Positions 19,294 through 27,069 of a DNA stretch of 64,000 nucleotides are shown in pieces. A program made the position numbers and the translations under genes. Numbering within the stretch: the first letter of the stretch is position 1; every line of letters starts with the position of its first letter. The notes below the pieces were generated by a model. That model was not told the DNA's origin, ran no database searches, and saw only the letters and a program-made list of their open reading frames with translations. The DNA lies in assembly GCA_963795835.1 (NCBI GenBank), contig CAWCJC010000001.1, forward strand, positions 558,001 through 622,000, written 5' to 3'. The DNA comes from JALYXI01 sp963795835 (GTDB lineage Bacteria > Acidobacteriota > Terriglobia > Bryobacterales > Bryobacteraceae).

Positions 19294-20502
19294 GTGCTCA
19301 ATCGAGTAATTAGAGGAGTGTTGGGGATGGTTCTGGTGGCGGGTCTTGGCCTTGCCCAGGCTCAGCCGAAGGTGAAAGACCAGGCTGAGTTCGATCTCTA
19401 TACCAGCATCACGAAGGAAACCGATCCGACCAAGAAGATTACGCTGTTGGACCAATGGACGGAGAAGTACCCTGATACGGAATTCAAGCAGGCTAGAAAT
19501 CTTTTTTATGCACAGACTTATGCCGCGCTCGCGGTACAAGGGCAGCAGCCGAACGCCACTCCGGATCAATTAGCGGCGGCGGAGAAAGCAGCACACACTC
19601 TGATCGACAAGGCGGACACGTTCTTTTCACCAGAAATGAAGATGAGCACCGTGACGGATGCTCAGTGGAAAGAAGCAAGATCGACAGTGTTGATGCAGGC
19701 GAATCAGTCCCTGGCGGCGATCGCTGTGGCCAAGAAGGATTATCCGGCGGCCGAAGCGCAGTATCGAAAAATGCTTGAGCTGAATCCGAATGATGCGGCA
19801 ACGGCTTATCTGTTGGGAACTTCGATAGCGAATCAACACGTGGTGACGCGGACGCCCGAAGCTTTGTTCTATTTCGCGCGAGCCGCCACCATTACCGGTC
19901 CTGGAGCTTTGGCCGGTGCTGGGCAGCAGCAGACGGACGCTTATCTCAAGCGCGCATACGTCGGGTATCACGGTGCGCCGGACGGCTTGGATGAGCTGAA
20001 AGCAATGGCCGCGAAGACGCCCACGATCCCGCCGGATTTCAAGCTGAAGAGTGTCACCGAAGTTCAGCAGGAGCAATTCGGAAACGAAGAAGCTTTCAAC
20101 AAAGCTCATCCTCAGATTGTGCTGTGGCGCAATCTTCGTACTGAGCTAACGGGCGCGAACGGCGAAACCTACTTCAACAGCAGCATGAAAGGTGCCGAAA
20201 TGAAGGACCTGAAGGGCAAGGTTGTCGCTCAGCCGAACCAGAAGGAACTCACCGTTGCCATCGATAACGTGACCACGGAAACCATGACCAAGCCTGAAGC
20301 GAAGCTGATTTTTGATTCGCCGCTCAAGGGCACGGTGGAACCCGGAACGGAGATTACGTTTGCCGGCACTGCTACGACTTACGCGAAAGATCCGTTCATG
20401 GTGACCTTCGATGTTGAGAAAAAGGCAGTCAGCGGGCTGGGCGCGGCTGCAGGACCGGCCGCTCCTGCTCACCGGGCCGCCCCTGTTCACAGGAAGAAGT
20501 AG
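19294..20502 (+). CDS. Secreted TPR-repeat protein
   Basis: About 402 residues. I choose GTG 19294 because GGGGAGGGG lies just upstream and because it gives a compact signal peptide (VIRGVLGMVLVAGLGLAQAQ). An ATG at 19270 is in frame but adds a charged tail. Helical repeats include a TPR (AIAVAKKDYPAAEAQYRKML). The C-terminal 110 residues look like a beta domain (TVAIDNVTTET, EPGTEITFAGTA) followed by a Pro/Ala/His-rich tail. It is probably periplasmic. I do not recognise a named family beyond TPR. Confidence 0.72.
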   Translation: MLNRVIRGVLGMVLVAGLGLAQAQPKVKDQAEFDLYTSITKETDPTKKITLLDQWTEKYPDTEFKQARNLFYAQTYAALAVQGQQPNATPDQLAAAEKAAHTLIDKADTFFSPEMKMSTVTDAQWKEARSTVLMQANQSLAAIAVAKKDYPAAEAQYRKMLELNPNDAATAYLLGTSIANQHVVTRTPEALFYFARAATITGPGALAGAGQQQTDAYLKRAYVGYHGAPDGLDELKAMAAKTPTIPPDFKLKSVTEVQQEQFGNEEAFNKAHPQIVLWRNLRTELTGANGETYFNSSMKGAEMKDLKGKVVAQPNQKELTVAIDNVTTETMTKPEAKLIFDSPLKGTVEPGTEITFAGTATTYAKDPFMVTFDVEKKAVSGLGAAAGPAAPAHRAAPVHRKK

Positions 20503-20518
20503 TTCGCTCAATTCGAAA

Positions 20519-20543
20519 TCCTCCCGGGCATGGCTCGGGAGGA
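20519..20543 (+). terminator. Hairpin after the TPR gene, possible weak terminator
   Basis: TCCTCCCG pairs perfectly with CGGGAGGA around a 9-nt loop, 16 bp after the stop. No U-run follows, so termination would be weak or Rho-dependent. A TATACT box at 20552-20557 follows and may start the FmdB transcript. Confidence 0.35.
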
Positions 20544-20568
20544 CACTTCGTTATACTTGGTTACAGTA

Positions 20569-20925
20569 ATGCCTCTGTACGAATATCTGTGTCATAAGTG
20601 CGGCAAGAAGTTCGATGCCCTTCAAAAATTTTCCGACGAACCACTGAAGATCCACGAGGAAGACGGTGGCGAGGTTGAACGTCTCATCTCTTCCCCCGCT
20701 TTCCACTTCAAAGGAACCGGCTGGTACGTAACCGACTACGCCAAGTCAAACGGCGTCAGCACTCCAGCGGGTGAGAAGAACGGTGAAAAATCCGGCGAGA
20801 AATCCAGCGAATCGTCGGGAGATAAGTCCGGCGAGAGCAAATCCGAATCGAAGCCTGCCGAAAGCAAGACAGAATCCTCTCCACAGCCTGCCCCGGCTGC
20901 AAACTCCGCCTCAACCGATAAATAA
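20569..20925 (+). CDS. FmdB-type putative regulatory protein with half zinc ribbon
   Basis: A protein of 118 residues. MPLYEYLCHKCGKKFDALQK is the FmdB/CxxC-SSSS N terminus, and GEVERLISSPAFHFKGTGWY matches the rest of the domain. The second CxxC pair usual in the family is absent (here HEEDGGEV), so a complete zinc site is not visible. The last 50 residues are a low-complexity Ser/Glu/Lys tail (GEKSGEKSSES) ending in Ala/Pro. FmdB-like proteins are of unknown biochemical role. The start is the ATG at 20569, the family-typical MPLYEY. Confidence 0.8.
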   Translation: MPLYEYLCHKCGKKFDALQKFSDEPLKIHEEDGGEVERLISSPAFHFKGTGWYVTDYAKSNGVSTPAGEKNGEKSGEKSSESSGDKSGESKSESKPAESKTESSPQPAPAANSASTDK

Positions 20926-20950
20926 CTTCGCATTGTGTTAGCTTGTGGCG

Positions 20951-23155
20951 ATGAAGTGGGCCACGCTCTTTCTCTCTGCCTCCGCTCTGCTCCGTGCGGC
21001 TGACCCCGTCGTACTCCCCGGTCTCACCGAACCTGTCGAAATTTTAAGGGACCGGTGGGGCGTGCCGCACATCTACGCGAAGAATACGCATGACTTGTTC
21101 TTCGCGCAGGGCTACATCACCGCAACGGACCGTCTCTTTCAGATCGATCTGTGGCGAAGAGTTGGTACCGGAAAGCTATCCGAGGTTCTGGGGCCACGGG
21201 CACTGGATCGCGATCGGCTGGCAAGGGCAGTCAATTTCCGTGGTGATTGGGCGAAGGAGTGGGCGGCTTATGGCCCAGATGCGAAGTTGATTGTTACGGC
21301 GTTCACCGATGGCGTGAATGCTTATATCGCGGGGCTCGGAGGGAAGCGCACGGCGGAGTTCGCGAAAGCGGGTTACGACCCCGGTCTGTGGAAGCCTGAA
21401 GATTGCCTGAGCCGGGTGGCCGGGTTGTTAATGACCGGCAACCTGCGAGCGGAAGTGCAGCACGCGAGAGAGGCGGCGCATGGTGGTCTGAAGGAAGTCG
21501 CGCGGGACAATCTGTTCGATCCGCCCGTTCCGCTGGAAATTCCGAAAGGGCTAGATCTGGCCGACATCACAGACCAGGTGGTGAAGACTTATAACGAGGC
21601 GGTTGGCCCGGTGGCGCTCACAGCAGAAATCGGCAGCAACAATTGGGTGATGGACGGGACCATGACCAAAACGGGCCGCCCCATCCTCGCCAATGATCCG
21701 CATCGGCCCGTGCAGTTGCCCTCTCTGCGCAAGACAGTGCATCTGGTGGCGCCAGGGTGGGATGCGATCGGGTCAGGCGAACCAGCGCTCCCCGGAATCG
21801 CTTTGGGGCACAACCAGACGATTGCGTTCGGCTTCACGATCGTCGGGATCGATCAGCAGGATTTGTACGTGGAAACGGTGAACCCGGACAACGCGAACGA
21901 GTACCGCTGGCACGATACCTGGAAGCGGTTTGAGACGGAGAAGCAGCAGGTCCGGGTGAAAGCCTCGCCGGATCGGACGGTAGAGCTTCGGTATACGGTT
22001 CACGGTCCGGTCATCTTTGAAGATGCGGCGCGGCATCGGGCTTATGCATTGCGTTGGGTGGGGTCGGAGCCGGGTACGGCAGGCTACATGGCGGGGATCG
22101 CTCTGGCGCGGGCGAAGGACTGGCCCGGGTTTCAGCGCGCGATGGCAGGCTACAAAGTGCCGAGCGAGAACGTGATTTACGCGGACACGGCCGGGAATAT
22201 CGGGTGGGAGGTCGGCGGCTTGACGCCGATTCGTTCAGGATGGAACGGGTTGTTTCCCGTGCCCGGGGCGGAGGGCCGCTATGAATGGACAGGCTTCCGG
22301 CCGCCTTCGGAACTGCCCCATGAATTTAACCCCGCGCGCCACTTCATCGCCACCGCGAACAACAACATCATGCCCGCCGGTTATCCAAATCCTCTTGGTT
22401 ACGATTCTTGGGCGTTGCCCTTTCGCGTCAACCGGATCAAACAGATGTTGGACGCGGGCAAGAAGTTCGATATCGACGACGTAGTCGCGATGCAGCAGGA
22501 CGTTACCTCTCTGCCGGCGCAGCGTTTCCAGGCTGTCCTTCGGGAATGGGTCCCCGTAGCAGGAAGCCGAGCAGCCCACTTTCGAGACAGATTGTTAGCT
22601 TGGGATGGAGTCTTACGCACGGATTCGGCGGACGCGCTGCTTTATGAGGTTTGGCTCAGCCAGCTGCAATCGGGCGCGCGGCCAAATCTGGAACTGACGC
22701 TGCGGGCGCTAGAATCGTCGGCAGATCCCGCCGTCCTCACCGCGGCACTGGACCGGGCACTCGCATTGATTGAGGCTCGCCAGGGCACCGATGAGGCGAA
22801 GTGGCAGTGGGGCGCGCTGCACAAGCTGACGCTCCATCACCCGATCGCGAACGCGGGGTTCGATCTACCACCGGTTTCACGCCCCGGCGACGCGAACACT
22901 GTGAATGCCACCAGCGGTGCGAATTACCAGCAAACCGCGGGGGCAAGCTGGCGCGAAGTTCTGGACGTAGGCGATTGGGACCGAAGCGTGATTACGAACG
23001 TTCCCGGAGAATCGGGCGATCCCGCCAGCCCACACTATTCCGATCTGCTACAGGATTGGGCGCAAGGACGTTACCATCCGCTTCCCTATTCGCGGAAGGC
23101 TGTCGAAGCGGCGGCCGTCGAGCGGATCGAGCTGGTGCCTCGAAAGACGGAGTAA
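20951..23155 (+). CDS. Penicillin acylase family N-terminal-nucleophile hydrolase
   Basis: About 734 residues with a signal peptide. The precursor is expected to self-cleave before the Ser in IGSNNWVMDG, giving alpha and beta chains. RDRWGVPHIYAKNTHDLFFA is the typical alpha-chain start. NDPHRPVQLPS, GNIGWEVGG and ATANNNIMP are beta-chain blocks. It should hydrolyse an amide, such as an acyl-homoserine lactone, a beta-lactam side chain or an N-acyl amino acid. It is probably periplasmic. A GTG at 20945 is an alternative start. The last 164 nt overlap the zinc-ribbon gene on the other strand. Confidence 0.92.
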   Translation: MKWATLFLSASALLRAADPVVLPGLTEPVEILRDRWGVPHIYAKNTHDLFFAQGYITATDRLFQIDLWRRVGTGKLSEVLGPRALDRDRLARAVNFRGDWAKEWAAYGPDAKLIVTAFTDGVNAYIAGLGGKRTAEFAKAGYDPGLWKPEDCLSRVAGLLMTGNLRAEVQHAREAAHGGLKEVARDNLFDPPVPLEIPKGLDLADITDQVVKTYNEAVGPVALTAEIGSNNWVMDGTMTKTGRPILANDPHRPVQLPSLRKTVHLVAPGWDAIGSGEPALPGIALGHNQTIAFGFTIVGIDQQDLYVETVNPDNANEYRWHDTWKRFETEKQQVRVKASPDRTVELRYTVHGPVIFEDAARHRAYALRWVGSEPGTAGYMAGIALARAKDWPGFQRAMAGYKVPSENVIYADTAGNIGWEVGGLTPIRSGWNGLFPVPGAEGRYEWTGFRPPSELPHEFNPARHFIATANNNIMPAGYPNPLGYDSWALPFRVNRIKQMLDAGKKFDIDDVVAMQQDVTSLPAQRFQAVLREWVPVAGSRAAHFRDRLLAWDGVLRTDSADALLYEVWLSQLQSGARPNLELTLRALESSADPAVLTAALDRALALIEARQGTDEAKWQWGALHKLTLHHPIANAGFDLPPVSRPGDANTVNATSGANYQQTAGASWREVLDVGDWDRSVITNVPGESGDPASPHYSDLLQDWAQGRYHPLPYSRKAVEAAAVERIELVPRKTE

Positions 23156-23444
23156 GATCAGCTGCGAGAGTCTTGCGGTCCTGAAAGCACTCCCGGCAGA
23201 ACACCGGGCGGCCTTGTGTCGGGCGGAAAGGGACGGTGGTCGCTTTAGAACAGCCGGAGCAGTTGACCACCGTTTCGGTCTTGGTTTGCGACACTCCGCC
23301 AATGCGCTTCGCTTTGCATTCTTTGCAGCGCTTCGGCTCATTGGTGAAGTTCTTTTCGTGAAAGAAAAGCTGCTCGCCGGAGGTGAAGGTGAAAGCTTGC
23401 CCGCAGTCTTTGCAGGTCAGGGTTCGGTCGTGGAACTTTGCCAT
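22992..23444 (-). CDS. CxxC-x17-CxxC zinc-ribbon protein with long C-terminal tail
   Basis: The first about 95 residues hold three paired-cysteine sites: CKDC/CKEC, then CSGC/CREC (LTCKDCGQAFTFTSGEQLFF, RCKECKAKR, VNCSGCSK, RPVFCRECF). This matches the zinc-ribbon proteins of the CxxC-x17-CxxC group, probably nucleic-acid associated. Relatives end shortly after CRECF. Here a basic tail of about 55 residues continues antisense to the penicillin acylase gene and is likely not real or results from an indel near the natural stop. AAGGGAG precedes the ATG at 23444. Confidence 0.75.
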   Translation of the reverse strand: MAKFHDRTLTCKDCGQAFTFTSGEQLFFHEKNFTNEPKRCKECKAKRIGGVSQTKTETVVNCSGCSKATTVPFRPTQGRPVFCRECFQDRKTLAADLTPSFEAPARSARRPPLRQPSANREADGNVLAPNPVADRNSVGWRDRPILRERS

Positions 23445-23462
23445 GCTTTCGCTCCCTTAGCG

Positions 23463-23498
23463 AAAAAGGCAGACAGGACCAGCGTGGTCTTGTCTGCC
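23463..23498 (-). terminator. Rho-independent terminator of rpsU
   Basis: Minus-strand reading: a 14-bp stem (GGCAGACAAGACCA with TGGTCCTGTCTGCC, one G-U pair), loop CGC, then TTTTT at 23467-23463. It begins 11 bp after the rpsU stop and ends just before the zinc-ribbon gene, which is therefore read by leak-through or its own promoter. Confidence 0.88.
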
Positions 23499-23508
23499 CA
23501 ATCTGATA

Positions 23509-23706
23509 CTACTCCACTTCTCTACGGCTCTTTTTGCGATTGCGCTTACGGGCCAGAGCTTGCTTGACTCGTTTCTTTTCGCCTGGTTTCAGGTAGAAAG
23601 AGTGCCGTTTGACGTCTTTGATGATGTCTTCGGTTTGAACCTTCCGCTTGAAGCGGCGTAGAGCGTTTTCGATCGTTTCGCCCTCTTGCAGTTTGACTTC
23701 TGCCAA
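23509..23706 (-). CDS. rpsU: 30S ribosomal protein S21
   Basis: A protein of 65 residues, highly basic, matching S21: the N-terminal EGETIENALRRFKRKV helix and the Arg/Lys-rich C terminus (KQALARKRNRKKSRR). S21 sits near the anti-Shine-Dalgarno end of 16S rRNA. A strong terminator follows directly. Upstream at 23778-23792 is a small inverted repeat (TGACC, five bases, GGTCA) that could be an operator. Confidence 0.96.
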   Translation of the reverse strand: MAEVKLQEGETIENALRRFKRKVQTEDIIKDVKRHSFYLKPGEKKRVKQALARKRNRKKSRREVE

Positions 23707-23828
23707 CTAAAAATACACCCCCAAACTCATCGCAAATTTACCCTGACATCAGCCGAGGTATGGATATTCAAAGAACATGACCCTTATGGTCAGGCAATTC
23801 GAATCAGCAATTAGGATATCACGAGTGC

Positions 23829-24851
23829 TTAGTTCGTTTTACGCTGCAACTCCGCGGGAACCCGGGTCCGGTCCAACGCCTCGAATTTCAAGTTCCATTT
23901 CACCGGGACAGTTGTAGGCAGGAAGCACTGCTGATCGTCGCAGGCCTGGTAGCGGAGCGAGCCCTCAAGCGTCAGGTTGCCCTGTGAATCGAGCAGCGGC
24001 CGGAGGGACTTGTCGTCCGCAAGCGTTACTTCACGGCGCAGGCGGAAGTTGCCGTCGAAAACCGGAACCGTTTCCTTGATGGCTTCCAGCCGGAGCATCT
24101 TCGGGGCGGGAAATTCCACCGGCGCGGACTTCCATCCGGCGGAGTCGGGCACTGCCCAGGCAATCGGGATGTAGCCTTCGACGCCGGGCGCGTAGACGTG
24201 AACTCGTGGCTCGAGGGCGATATCGATGGTCAGTTCCAGCTTCAGATTCGGGCGTACAGTCGCGGCACTTGCGCTGGTGGTGAGAGTCAGGTGCTTGGCG
24301 CGCTGTGACTCGTGTGGGGTATCGGGTTCAATGCCAAACTGGCGCAGCAGGATCAGGCCGGTGCTGTCGCGCTCTTTGTAATCGGCCTCAAAATACTTGG
24401 CAGTGACTTTGCCCTGGGCATCCAGAATATAGATGCCGGGATACGGGACGCCATACGCGAACGATCCTTTCGGCGCTTGTTCGTTCAGGATCCCGTACTC
24501 GCGAATGGTTTTCGAATCCGGATCGGAAAGCAGAGGGAAGCCGATTTTCTGGCGCTCGGCAAAATTCTTGAGCACCGCAGGAGAATCATAGCTGATGGCG
24601 GCGAGCCCCAGGCCTTCCCTTTTGATACGGTCGGCATTATGCGCCAGCTCCACGAGCTGGCCTTTGCAGAAGGGTCACCAATCGGCAGAGCGATAGAAAA
24701 CCAGCAGCCCCCCTTTGGGACCCAGAACGCTCTTCAGTGTTCGCTGTGTTCCATTTTGATCTTGGAGTGAGAACTGAGGGACAGCGGTTCCCACAGCGGG
24801 ACCGGTTGTGTCGGCGGCGAACAGAAGAAGCGCGAGGATTGGGATCTGCAT
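23829..24851 (-). CDS. Probable selenoprotein: secreted redoxin (UxxC) fused to DsbD-N domain
   Basis: Starts at ATG 24851 with a signal peptide (IPILALLLFAADTTG). One frame of 340 codons is interrupted only by a TGA at 24675-24677, residue 59, in the context SADW-U-P-F-C, where redoxins of the AhpC/TSA group have the peroxidatic or CxxC cysteine. The thioredoxin fold continues (LVELAHNADRIK, SDPDSKTIREYGI, GVPYPGIYILD). From about residue 180 a beta domain resembling DsbD-N follows, with its cysteine pair in YQACDDQQCFLP. A hairpin of bacterial SECIS geometry lies right behind the UGA. Expected role: periplasmic thiol/selenol oxidoreductase or peroxidase. A gene finder that treats TGA as stop would report only the part from GTG 24653. 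Confidence 0.82.
24643..24661 (-). promoter_or_regulatory. Candidate bacterial SECIS hairpin
   Basis: In the mRNA, GCCAGCUC pairs perfectly with GAGCUGGC around the loop GUG. The stem starts 13 nt and the loop 21 nt after the UGA. Bacterial SECIS elements lie in the coding region immediately after the UGA, with a G in a small apical loop at about this distance. Confidence 0.7.
24675..24677 (-). other. In-frame UGA, probable selenocysteine codon (residue 59)
   Basis: TGA between TGG (Trp58) and CCC-TTC-TGC (Pro-Phe-Cys62). Coding character is uninterrupted on both sides, with no frame change. Confidence 0.78.
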
Positions 24852-24864
24852 AGCGTTTTCTGAC

Positions 24865-25252
24865 TCAATAATGGACGAAGATCATGTGGGAACTGCTGCC
24901 GTTGGAAAACGTTTCGGAGTTGAGGATCGCGCCATCCGTACTGACTGTGCTCTTGGTTCGGGAAAGCTCTTTCCCGTTCCGGATCATGACCGTTTCGAAG
25001 CTCCGCGGAGTGATGGAGACCAACTTGACCGTTGTGCCCGGAACGAAGCCGTTTACCGGATACTCTTTTCCATCGGCCGCTGCGGCATAGGTATAGGCAG
25101 CCCCGCCCACGGCACTGACCTTCACCTCCACGCGATTGCCGGTATGCTTCACGTCCCAGCGCAAGCCACCCCGGCGCCAGGACACCGTCGATGGCGTCGG
25201 CGTAAACGGTTGCCGTAAGCAGCAGTATGAAAAAGGCAGCTTTAGAGAACAT
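24865..25252 (-). CDS. Small secreted hypothetical protein, one frame break
   Basis: A signal peptide (MFSKAAFFILLLTATVYADA) is followed, after a break near 25185-25186, by about 105 residues of beta-rich sequence (VEVKVSAVGGAAYTYAAAAD, PGTTVKLVSITPRSFETV, ETFSNGSSSHMIFVHY). Removing one base makes it continuous at about 128 residues. The start at 25252 lies inside the end of the ABC-2 permease gene, and the next gene is the selenoprotein, 13 bp after its stop, so all three may be co-transcribed. I do not recognise the family. Confidence 0.65.
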
Positions 25253-26054
25253 CGGCAAAGCCTCGTTTCATATAGCGGAAGAAGAGGCCGCCCACGATGA
25301 AAGTCCCTACGCTGTAGAGCGCGGTTACTCCTAAATCGGAAAACGACGGAATGTGATAGCCGAGCAGCATTTCCCGATAAGCCCGCACGATGTACGCCAG
25401 AGGATTGGCGCTAATTAAGAATCGCAGGTTTTCAGGGAACATTTCTTCATTGACAAAAATCGGAGTTACCCAGAACCAGAAGGTGAGGCCCACGGTGAGG
25501 ACCTGCGCGGTGTCCCGAAGATAGACCTGCAGGCTGGAGGCAATCCATCCGATGCCGATCGCGAAGAGGCCCAGAAGGAGCAGGAAAATGGGGAGAAACA
25601 CCAGGGTGGGGCTAAAGCGGTTGAGAATCAATGCGGCCCCGGCCACTACCAAAGCAGTGGCCATCAGATGGCTCACCAACGAAGAGAGAAAGATCGCGAC
25701 TGGCACAATTTCCGCCGGAAAAACGGTCTTGGTGATCAAACTGGCTTGCTCCAACAGGGATGCGGAACTGCGCATGACAGTCTCGCTAAACAGCAGCCAG
25801 GGAAGCATGCCCGCGAAAAGGAACAGTGGATAGTTTTGCGTGACCTGTCCGGGTCCGGGCTTTTGATGGAGACAGACGCTGAAAACGAAGGTATAACTGA
25901 GGAGGAGAACAACGGGGTGAATCAAACCCCATGCCCAACCTGCCACAGAGCCGACATAACGTTGTTTGAAATCGCGCCGGACCAGCTGAATCAGAAGGCT
26001 GCGGCGTTCAACCAAATTTCGAAGAAAGAGCGTGCCGGGAAAATGGCGTTCCAA
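25242..26054 (-). CDS. ABC-2 type permease (polysaccharide/polyol-phosphate export type)
   Basis: A protein of 270 residues with six hydrophobic segments. RRDFKQRYVGSVAGWAWGLI near the N terminus and the later NPLAYIVRAYREMLL are hallmarks of Wzm/TagG-like permeases, which export undecaprenyl-linked glycans with a separate ATPase (Wzt/TagH). No ATPase gene is adjacent. It must be encoded elsewhere. The downstream gene overlaps its end by 11 nt. Confidence 0.88.
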   Translation of the reverse strand: MERHFPGTLFLRNLVERRSLLIQLVRRDFKQRYVGSVAGWAWGLIHPVVLLLSYTFVFSVCLHQKPGPGQVTQNYPLFLFAGMLPWLLFSETVMRSSASLLEQASLITKTVFPAEIVPVAIFLSSLVSHLMATALVVAGAALILNRFSPTLVFLPIFLLLLGLFAIGIGWIASSLQVYLRDTAQVLTVGLTFWFWVTPIFVNEEMFPENLRFLISANPLAYIVRAYREMLLGYHIPSFSDLGVTALYSVGTFIVGGLFFRYMKRGFADVL

Positions 26055-26163
26055 GCCGGGATGGTATCAGCCGGAAGGCTTGACACGCAAGCTTAACGGA
26101 CGTTAATCTAGGGGTTTCGCGAATTATACAGTTTTCACCCTGCAAGGGAGAATTTCTCCGCAG

Positions 26164-27069
26164 TTGCATCGTATGAAACAAAACTATTTTATTGTTGAGT
26201 TCGCTCATTCCCTTCACGGACGTTTGCAGCGCGTCTATATTCCTCACAAGGCAATTTTTGCTGTTCTAGCATTCGCCGCAGTTGGCGCTCTCTCGGTTGT
26301 GGGCTTCGTTTCCAGCTATGCCCGCATGGCATTCAAGGTTGCAAACTATAACACCCTTCGGCGGGAAACCGACAGTTTGCGTGCCCGTTATGAGCGGTTG
26401 CAAAAGACTGTAAATCAAACCAATGCCCAGCTGGCTTCGTTGCAGATTCTGGCGCAGGAAGTTACGGTGGCTTACGGCATCAAGCAAAAAGTGACTGGAT
26501 CGCCGGACTTGATTTCAGAAGCGCGATTAACACCGACAATGTCGGAGACGCTCGAAAACTATAACTACCTCCGCAGCAGCAAGCTTTCACGCCTTGAGCC
26601 GAGCTACGCACAGCGATGGCAGACCAACGTGATCCCCAGCATTTGGCCCATAGATGGCCGGCTGATGAGCGGCTTCGGAGGCCGAAGCGACCCGTTCTCG
26701 GGCGAAGGGGCTTACCATTCCGGGGTGGATATCGCCGCTCCGACGGGGACTCCGGTACACGTTACCGCTGACGGAAGAGTGGATTTCGCCGGCTTCTACA
26801 GTGGCTACGGCCGAGTCGTGATTGTTTCCCACGGCAACAACTACGAAACGTACTACGCGCACCTGTCTGCCTCGAACGTGATTGAAGGCCAGGAAGTGCG
26901 GCGGGGCGAAATTGTCGGCGCAGTTGGAACCACCGGTCATTCCACCGGACCCCACTTGCACTACGAAGTCCGCATCGGCGGAGCGCCGGTAAATGCCTAC
27001 CGCTTTATGCAGAAGCCGATGGCCACGCAGCAGACAGCCCGCGTGACCGATCCGTTTTCTGGTCTATAA
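26164..27069 (+). CDS. Membrane-anchored M23 (LytM-type) peptidase
   Basis: About 301 residues: one membrane helix (about residues 25-50), a coiled coil (TLRRETDSLRARYERLQKTV), then an M23 domain with the zinc residues H of YHSGVDIAAP and D in the same block, and HLHYEV near the end. Such proteins are endopeptidases or regulators of wall amidases. TTG 26164 lies 13 nt after AAGGGAG. The ATG at 26173 is the alternative, with a more distant site. The GGAGAA/TTCTCC self-complement at the ribosome site could reduce initiation. The 3' end overlaps the aldo/keto reductase gene by 6 nt. Confidence 0.9.
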   Translation: MHRMKQNYFIVEFAHSLHGRLQRVYIPHKAIFAVLAFAAVGALSVVGFVSSYARMAFKVANYNTLRRETDSLRARYERLQKTVNQTNAQLASLQILAQEVTVAYGIKQKVTGSPDLISEARLTPTMSETLENYNYLRSSKLSRLEPSYAQRWQTNVIPSIWPIDGRLMSGFGGRSDPFSGEGAYHSGVDIAAPTGTPVHVTADGRVDFAGFYSGYGRVVIVSHGNNYETYYAHLSASNVIEGQEVRRGEIVGAVGTTGHSTGPHLHYEVRIGGAPVNAYRFMQKPMATQQTARVTDPFSGL

